A stretch of DNA of 64,000 bases from an uncultured Dorea sp. (GTDB taxonomy: Bacteria; Bacillota; Clostridia; Lachnospirales; Lachnospiraceae), in contig CAJTOH010000019.1 of assembly GCA_910577685.1 (NCBI GenBank), positions 1 through 64,000 on the forward strand, in the 5' to 3' direction. The notes below the pieces were generated by a model, which was given only the letters and a program-made list of their open reading frames with translations, was not told where the DNA came from and did not search any database. Positions within the stretch are counted from its first letter, which is position 1; the number at the start of each line of letters is the position of its first letter. Shown here in pieces: positions 58,940 to 64,000 of this stretch. Both the position numbers and the translations under genes were made by a program.

Positions 58940-59371
58940 ATGACCGTCAAAAAGAAAAAACAAATCAATATCCTCGTCGGGCTTCCCATGTACGCCGTCG
59001 CCGGTATGCTGAAAAACCTTCGCGTCTTTGACAGTCAGGCAGCCACAATATTCCTGTTTCTCATCCAATATGCAGGGGGATTTCTAGCATTAAAAGGAAT
59101 CCACTACTTCGGAACCACCTACCAGTATGAGAAATACCCAAAAGAGAGCCGCCAGACCGTCATCGACCTGAACGACGAGCGCACCAAGATGATTCATGAC
59201 TTAGCGAAAGCCCGGACATTCGACATTATGGTCTACGTGCTGATCTGCCTGCCCTTCCTTCTCATCGAAATAAAGGCAGGTCTGCCGGGAATCATCGGTT
59301 CCGCCGCAGCGTTACTGATATTGGGCGGCTCCTATGCATACTTTGCCGGAAAATATTCCAAAGAAATGTAA
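58940..59371 (+). CDS. Small multi-pass membrane protein of unknown function
   Basis: I do not recognise this 143-aa protein. Four hydrophobic segments are visible (about res. 11-25, 36-55, 98-113 and 115-135), with a central charged loop (YQYEKYPKESRQTVIDLNDERTKMIHDLAKARTFDI) on the presumed cytoplasmic side. The loop motif NDERTKMI recalls DUF2178-like small membrane proteins, but that is a guess. It has a consensus promoter, a good AGGAGGGATCTCA ribosome site, and stands alone on the plus strand. No signal peptide. Confidence 0.65.
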   Translation: MTVKKKKQINILVGLPMYAVAGMLKNLRVFDSQAATIFLFLIQYAGGFLALKGIHYFGTTYQYEKYPKESRQTVIDLNDERTKMIHDLAKARTFDIMVYVLICLPFLLIEIKAGLPGIIGSAAALLILGGSYAYFAGKYSKEM

Positions 59372-59432
59372 ATTCTGTTTTCTTGTCATAATTCACGCCC
59401 GCCGTATGCCAAGCCGCTCCGTCCCCCGATAC

Positions 59433-59454
59433 CCGAGAGATTATAATCTCTCGG
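59433..59454 (-). repeat. Perfect 22-bp palindrome over the icd stop codon
   Basis: Positions 59433-59454 are a perfect palindrome, with arms beginning CCGAGAGATTA. The icd stop codon (59441-59443) lies at its centre. As RNA it would form an 11-bp hairpin at the mRNA 3' end between two converging genes. No U tract follows. Confidence 0.6.
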
Positions 59455-60637
59455 CAATCGCCTTGATAAAATCCTCGCTGTTCAGTACCGTCGGATTCTC
59501 AATCGTCGTAATCAGCGCCAGGTCCTTCGTCATCTTCCCGCCTTCAATCGTATCCAGCGTCGCCTTCTCAAGCCTGTCCGCAAAATCCATCAATTCCTGA
59601 TTCCCATCCAGCTCTCCGCGTTTCTTAAGCGCCCCGGTCCACGCAAATATGGTCGCAACAGAATTGGTAGACGTCTCCTCCCCTTCAAGGTGCTTATAAT
59701 AATGCCGCTGCACCGTCCCGTGAGCCGCCTCATACTCATAATACCCGTCCGGAGACACCAGCACGGAGGTCATCATGGCAAGAGAACCAAAGGCGGACGA
59801 AACCATATCGCTCATCACATCCCCGTCATAATTCTTACACGCCCAGATATATCCGCCCTCAGACTTCATCACCCGCGCCACGGCGTCGTCGATCAGCGTA
59901 TAGAAATAGGTGATACCTGCCTTATCAAATTTCTCCCTGTACTCCGCGTCAAAGATATCCTGGAAAATATCCTTAAACGTATGGTCGTACTTCTTAGAAA
60001 TCGTATCCTTGGTCGCAAACCAGAGGTCCTGCTTAATATCCAGCGCATAGTTAAAACAGCTTCTCGCGAAACTCTCAATAGACTGGCTGACATTATGCAT
60101 TCCCTGTACGATTCCCGCGCCGTCAAATTCATGCACCAGTTCTCTCGTCTCCCGGCCGTCCTTTGCCGTGTACACCAGTTCCACCTTACCTGCTCCCGGA
60201 ATCTTCATCTCAGACCCTTTATACACATCCCCGTAGGCGTGCCGCGCAATCGTAATCGGCTTCTTCCAGTTCTTCACACAGGGTTCAATCCCCTTGACCA
60301 CAATCGGCGCACGGAAGACCGTTCCGTCCAATATTGCACGGATCGTCCCGTTAGGGCTCTTCCACATTTCTTTCAGATCATATTCCGTCATACGCGCCGC
60401 GTTGGGCGTAATCGTCGCACACTTTACGGCAACCTTGTACTTCTTCGTCGCGTTTGCCGAGTCAACCGTCACCTGATCGTCCGTCTCGTTCCGGTGCTCA
60501 AGCCCCAGATCATAATACTCCGTATTCAGTTCAATAAACGGCTCTAACAGATGTTCTTTAATCATCTTCCACAAGATACGGGTCATTTCGTCGCCGTCCA
60601 TCTCCACGATTGGTGTTGTCATTTTAATCTTCGCCAT
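59441..60637 (-). CDS. icd: NADP-dependent isocitrate dehydrogenase
   Basis: Oxidises isocitrate to 2-oxoglutarate and supplies NADPH. The 398-aa protein belongs to the subfamily shared with eukaryotic NADP-IDH: KSPNGTIRAILDGTVFR holds substrate residues, and DGDVMSDMVSSAFGSLAMMTSVL and YEAAHGTVQRHY are typical. The start has GAAGGAGGTATTTTATT and overlaps the GntR regulator by 14 bp. Together with the citrate synthase-like gene in the same operon it forms the oxidative branch to glutamate; aconitase is not in this window. Predicted to be controlled by the GntR protein. Confidence 0.96.
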   Translation of the reverse strand: MAKIKMTTPIVEMDGDEMTRILWKMIKEHLLEPFIELNTEYYDLGLEHRNETDDQVTVDSANATKKYKVAVKCATITPNAARMTEYDLKEMWKSPNGTIRAILDGTVFRAPIVVKGIEPCVKNWKKPITIARHAYGDVYKGSEMKIPGAGKVELVYTAKDGRETRELVHEFDGAGIVQGMHNVSQSIESFARSCFNYALDIKQDLWFATKDTISKKYDHTFKDIFQDIFDAEYREKFDKAGITYFYTLIDDAVARVMKSEGGYIWACKNYDGDVMSDMVSSAFGSLAMMTSVLVSPDGYYEYEAAHGTVQRHYYKHLEGEETSTNSVATIFAWTGALKKRGELDGNQELMDFADRLEKATLDTIEGGKMTKDLALITTIENPTVLNSEDFIKAIAERL

Positions 60638-61304
60638 AATAAAATACCTCCTTCTCCATTAGATGCAAGTTCTTCATCACGTTCATGATATGCCGGTTCG
60701 CCAGCTTCTCCGCCAGTTCCCCGTCGCGCTTCTTGATTGCCTCCAGAATCTCCCTGTGTTCCTGTATGGATTTCTCCGCCCTGTTTTTCTCCCCCACGGA
60801 CATTGCCCGCGCCATCTGCACATATTTATGAAAATCTGACAATACATGCTCCAAAATCCGGCTGTTCGAGGCCTCATACAAAATCTTATGGAACTTTCCG
60901 TCCAGCTCCGTCACCTGCTCCGCCTGCCCCTCGCTCTTCTTACGCAGATGAAACTCAGACAAAAGCAGCACTTCCTCCAGCTCTTCAATCTGTTTTCCTG
61001 TAATGTGCTCCGTCGCCCACCTTGCGCACATTCCTTCCAACATGGAGCGGATCTTATATATATCCACAACATCCTTGCGGGAAATCCCGGTCACATAAGC
61101 GCCCTTGTTGGGGATAATCTCCACCAATCCTTCCAGCTCCAACTGCCTAAGCGCCTCCCTCACCGGAGTCCTGCTGACCCCCAGTTCCTCCCCGATGGTA
61201 ATCTCCCTCAGCTCGTCGCGTTCCTGATAGACCCCTGACAGGATGTCTTCCCGAAGCTTCCGAAACACCCTGCCCCTCAATGAACGGTCTTGATACTCTT
61301 CCAT
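60624..61304 (-). CDS. GntR/FadR family transcriptional regulator
   Basis: A 226-aa regulator of the FadR subfamily: N-terminal winged helix (SLRGRVFRKLREDILSGVYQERDELREITIGEELGVSRTPVREALRQLELEGLVEIIPNKGAYV, key part VSRTPVREAL) and a C-terminal FCD ligand domain with a conserved metal-site pattern (LDGKFHKILYEASNS and EHREILEAI). The ATG at 61304 is preceded by AGAAGGAAGAGAAA. It sits between the citrate synthase-like and icd genes and overlaps icd. A perfect 24-bp palindrome at the operon promoter is its likely operator. A tricarboxylate is a natural guess for the ligand. Confidence 0.9.
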   Translation of the reverse strand: MEEYQDRSLRGRVFRKLREDILSGVYQERDELREITIGEELGVSRTPVREALRQLELEGLVEIIPNKGAYVTGISRKDVVDIYKIRSMLEGMCARWATEHITGKQIEELEEVLLLSEFHLRKKSEGQAEQVTELDGKFHKILYEASNSRILEHVLSDFHKYVQMARAMSVGEKNRAEKSIQEHREILEAIKKRDGELAEKLANRHIMNVMKNLHLMEKEVFYYGED

Positions 61305-61321
61305 TTTCTCTTCCTTCTCTC

Positions 61322-62728
61322 TTATCTCTCCCAAACGGCATCGTCCGCCGCCCCTAACTGCCTCCTTGAATCCTCAATCACGCCAAGCAGCTCTTCATCG
61401 GTCAGAACCGTCACCCGTCCTTCTTCGTACTCCTTGTCTACCCAAGCCTTCACCATAGCGACCAGCTCCGTATTCTTATCCACCTGCTTTTCTTCCGGCA
61501 GATGGAAATATGTATTAATCCAATGGGCGATTCCCGCAAGCCCGGACGTATTGGACACGGCCACAAGGGGCGGGCGGTTCAGGAACTTATCCGTATCAAA
61601 TACGTTATAAATCTCTTCATTCTTTAACAGGCCGTCCGCATGGATACCTGCCCGGGTAACGTTAAAGTTCCTCCCCACGAAAGGCGTCCTTGACGGCACA
61701 CGGTATCCGATCTCATGCTCGTAATACTCCGCCATCTCCGTAATTACCGCGGTGTCCATGCCGTCTAACGTTCCCCGAATCTGGGCATACTCGAACACCA
61801 TCGCCTCCAGCGGCGTATTGCCCGTACGCTCCCCAATCCCGAACAGCGAACAGTTCACCCCGCTTGCCCCATATAACCACGCCGTGGTCGAATTGCTGAC
61901 CGCTTTATAAAAGTCATTATGGCCATGGAACTCAATTAACTCGCTCGGCACTCCCGCATGGACGCGGATTCCGTAGATAATTCCCGGAATAGACCTTGGT
62001 ATCACCGCCCCCGGATAATTGACCCCGTATCCCATCGTATCGCATACACGAATCTTGACCGGAATCTGGTACTCCTCCATCAGCTTCATCAATTCCAGAC
62101 AGAACGGGATCACGAAACCATAGATATCCGATCTGGTAATATCCTCCAAATGGCATCTGGGGCTTACCCCCGTCTCCATACACTCACGGACCACTGACAG
62201 ATAATGCTCCATACATTCCCGTCTGGTCATCTTCAATTTATAAAAGATATGATAATCCGAACAACTGACCAGAATACCCGTCTCCTTCATCCCGATTTCC
62301 TTAACCAGCTCAAAATCCTTCTTGCTGGCGCGAATCCAACTGGTGATTTCCGGAAATTGATACCCTTTCTCCATACACTTATATACCGCGTCCCTGTCCT
62401 TCTTACTATATAGGAAAAATTCACACTGGCGGATCTTCCCGTTCGGGCCTCCCAATCTGTGGAAATACTCATAAAGCTTCACAATCTGCTCCGTGCTGTA
62501 AGGTGCCCTCGACTGCTGGCCGTCCCGGAACGTCGTATCCGTAATCCAGATTTCGTCCGGCATGCTGTGGGGCACGATACGGTCGTTGAACGCAATCTTG
62601 GGAATCTCGTCATAGCGGAACAGATTCCGGAATACATTGGGCTTCTGTACATCCACTAATGGATACATGTGTTCCTCCAATTGCAGTAGATTGCTGTGTT
62701 TGTCTAGGTATACTTTCCTGTTTTCCAT
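61322..62728 (-). CDS. DRE-TIM family acyl transferase, probable Re-citrate synthase
   Basis: A 468-aa protein of the homocitrate/isopropylmalate synthase (DRE-TIM) superfamily: DTTFRDGQQSRAPY is the active-site DRE start, EFHGHNDFYKAVSNSTTAW gives the HxH metal site, and NCSLFGIGERTGNTPLEAM is the substrate loop. Such genes next to icd in clostridia encode the Re-face citrate synthase known from Clostridium kluyveri, which replaces the ordinary Si enzyme. No leuCD-type or lysine genes are near, so isopropylmalate or homocitrate synthase is less likely. The start is the ATG at 62728 with AAGGAGATGACATCT. First gene of a three-gene operon. Confidence 0.82.
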   Translation of the reverse strand: MENRKVYLDKHSNLLQLEEHMYPLVDVQKPNVFRNLFRYDEIPKIAFNDRIVPHSMPDEIWITDTTFRDGQQSRAPYSTEQIVKLYEYFHRLGGPNGKIRQCEFFLYSKKDRDAVYKCMEKGYQFPEITSWIRASKKDFELVKEIGMKETGILVSCSDYHIFYKLKMTRRECMEHYLSVVRECMETGVSPRCHLEDITRSDIYGFVIPFCLELMKLMEEYQIPVKIRVCDTMGYGVNYPGAVIPRSIPGIIYGIRVHAGVPSELIEFHGHNDFYKAVSNSTTAWLYGASGVNCSLFGIGERTGNTPLEAMVFEYAQIRGTLDGMDTAVITEMAEYYEHEIGYRVPSRTPFVGRNFNVTRAGIHADGLLKNEEIYNVFDTDKFLNRPPLVAVSNTSGLAGIAHWINTYFHLPEEKQVDKNTELVAMVKAWVDKEYEEGRVTVLTDEELLGVIEDSRRQLGAADDAVWER

Positions 62729-62780
62729 AGATGTCATCTCCTTCGTGTCTTATCTTATCATTCAGCCTAATCTATTAACG

Positions 62781-62815
62781 TGTATAATTGTATACAATTA
62801 TACATTTCTTGTCAA
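62781..62815 (-). promoter_or_regulatory. Promoter with 24-bp GntR-type palindrome
   Basis: On the minus strand TTGACA (62810-62815) and TACAAT (62787-62792) are 17 bp apart. Positions 62781-62804 are a perfect 24-bp palindrome around ATTGTATACAAT, which has the form of FadR-subfamily operators (TNGTNNACNA core). It covers the -10 and spacer, so the downstream GntR protein would block RNA polymerase. Confidence 0.85.
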
Positions 62816-63089
62816 GAGAAATATTTCCAGATTTTCGATATATCAATATCGCAAAATACTGTATCTGCACCTGGATTGATGAAAGCAGAGGAACAATTCG
62901 GACCAAAGAAAAATATCATTCAAAGCTAACAAGAAAAAAAGAATATTCCTACAATTATGAACAAAAAAATCTATTCTAAATTTATGTGAACGAAATAACA
63001 GCAACCTCCTCATGGATCGCATAAATTCACATTTCTATATCAAAATAGCAGTCGAAAATAAAATCCACTGTAAAATAAATAATATATAG
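62816..63089. other. AT-rich gene-free interval
   Basis: Together with the flanking sites this forms about 415 bp without a gene. The middle is AT-rich with no convincing reading frame, RNA or repeat seen by eye; a CCTCCTCAT at 63005 is a chance ribosome-like match with no gene after it. Confidence 0.6.
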
Positions 63090-63119
63090 CGGAGGGCATC
63101 CATTACTGAATCCCCTCCG
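63090..63119 (-). terminator. Terminator after ilvA
   Basis: CGGAGGG/CCCTCCG, a 7-bp stem with a 16-base loop, followed on the minus strand by CTATATATTATTTATTTT. It lies 27 bp past the stop of the last gene. Confidence 0.65.
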
Positions 63120-63145
63120 ATCACACACTACCGGCTATTTCAAAC

Positions 63146-64000
63146 TTAGTATAACTTCGCCCCAATCTCCCTCGGACGGAATCCCTCGTTCTCCAAAGCC
63201 TTCATAATCTCATTCTTATGCTCCGTCCCGAACGCCTCCATAGTGATACGAAGCTCCACAGCCGCGTTCCGGTTGGTGCTGACAAACTGGTTATGTTCCA
63301 GCTTAATTACATTTCCCTGCGCATCCGCAATCGTAGCCGCAACCCGAACCAGCTCTCCCGGCTTATCCGGAAGCAGCACGGATACTGAGAAGATCCGATC
63401 CCGCTGAATCAACCCATGCTGTACAATGGAAGACATGGTAATCACATCCATATTGCCGCCGCTTAAGATCGCCACAGCCTTCTTACCTTTCAAGTCAAGC
63501 TGCTTTAGAGCCGCAACCGTCAGAAGCCCGGAATTTTCCACAACCATCTTATGGTTCTCCACCAGATCAAGGAACGCTCCAATCAGCTCGTCGTCCTCCA
63601 CCGTCAGCATCCGGTCAATATTCTCCTTGGCATACGGGAAAATCTTCTCGCCCACCCGCTTGACCGCAGTGCCGTCCGCAATCGTATTGGCGCTGTCAAG
63701 CGTGACCGGCTCCCCGGAAGCCAGAGCCGTCGTCATGCTCGCCGCCTGAGACGGCTCCACCCCGATAACCTGAATCTTAGGATTCAGCATCTTAGCCAGC
63801 GTAGCCACTCCCGTAACCAATCCGCCGCCTCCAACGGGAGCCAGAATATAATCCACGGTCGGCAGTTCCTGCACGATCTCCATTGCAATCGACCCCTGCC
63901 CGGTGGCAATATCCAGGTCGTCAAAAGGATGGACGAAGGTATACCCCTTCTCATCCGCCAGTTTCAGCGCATACTCGCACGCATCGTCATACACGTCCCC
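63146..64000 (-). CDS. ilvA: Threonine ammonia-lyase with ACT domain, partial
   Basis: C-terminal part (285 codons) of a PLP-dependent threonine dehydratase that makes 2-oxobutyrate for isoleucine synthesis or catabolism. The start lies beyond the window end, so the catalytic lysine is not seen. Visible are GGGGLVTGVATLAKM, the PLP phosphate-binding glycine loop, the ENSGLLTVAALKQL stretch and, at the C terminus, an ACT domain (SVSVLLPDKPGELVRVAATIADAQGNVIKLEHN). The single ACT domain is like the TdcB/IlvA form of clostridia. An internal GTG at 63994 is not taken as the start. Confidence 0.93.
   Translation of the reverse strand, partial: GDVYDDACEYALKLADEKGYTFVHPFDDLDIATGQGSIAMEIVQELPTVDYILAPVGGGGLVTGVATLAKMLNPKIQVIGVEPSQAASMTTALASGEPVTLDSANTIADGTAVKRVGEKIFPYAKENIDRMLTVEDDELIGAFLDLVENHKMVVENSGLLTVAALKQLDLKGKKAVAILSGGNMDVITMSSIVQHGLIQRDRIFSVSVLLPDKPGELVRVAATIADAQGNVIKLEHNQFVSTNRNAAVELRITMEAFGTEHKNEIMKALENEGFRPREIGAKLY

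Overview
The window comes from a chromosome of an anaerobic, spore-forming Firmicute, most likely a gut Lachnospiraceae (Clostridia). Supporting signs are sporulation genes (sigH, spoIIP, gpr, an alpha/beta SASP), strict-anaerobe metabolism (electron-bifurcating NfnAB, formate-tetrahydrofolate ligase, rubredoxin, Rex), a T-box leader, zinc-type L28 and strong AGGAGG ribosome sites. Almost every gene is on the minus strand. The plus strand carries only an XRE/ImmA-like pair, rpsT, a lone AAA ATPase, an ABC-F protein and a small membrane protein. Gene names rest on motifs and synteny read by eye; no database search was run.

Layout: 1-6.4 kb has a ZIP metal transporter, nfnAB, a GNAT acetyltransferase, an ECF sigma/anti-sigma pair and a SASP. 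6.4-11.1 kb is recG, fakA, an Asp23-family gene and rpmB, the order known around Bacillus yloU-yloV. 11.2-17.3 kb is pepF, sigH, rlmB, mrnC, cysS and cysE, the last two behind a cysteine-type T-box with its own promoter. 17.3-22.7 kb holds two two-component systems. 22.7-25.9 kb holds a DUF374-type acyltransferase, DedA, a GNAT protein and ispF. 26.1-27.2 kb is a plus-strand XRE regulator with an ImmA/IrrE-like partner that has lost its HExxH motif. 27.4-31.9 kb is tRNA-Met, tRNA-Val and a ParE/ParC topoisomerase pair.

32-38.5 kb has spoIIP, gpr, rpsT (TTG start), an unknown protein with a decarboxylase-like SIIGGADGPT motif, a nitroreductase, a membrane lipase, lepB and a dCMP deaminase. 38.7-45 kb has the lone AAA ATPase, a D,D-carboxypeptidase, a 51-residue rubredoxin, a repeat-rich zinc-ribbon/TPR membrane protein and fhs. 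45-56 kb is ftsK/spoIIIE, a ClpP-like tepA, metY, a CFI-box protein, yebC, a CBS/CorC protein, mazF (no visible antitoxin), alr, nnr and rex. 56-64 kb has an ABC-F ATPase, a flavodoxin-fold reductase and an operon of a Re-citrate-synthase-like enzyme, a GntR regulator and NADP-isocitrate dehydrogenase, preceded by a perfect 24-bp palindrome over the -10. The last gene is a threonine dehydratase cut by the window end.

Nothing here is an obvious new defence island or mobile element. The points most worth a second look are the catalytically dead ImmA-like regulator, the predicted GntR circuit on 2-oxoglutarate synthesis, the hairpin that hides the tepA ribosome site, the orphan MazF, the SIIGGADGPT protein and the 33-bp coding repeat array.
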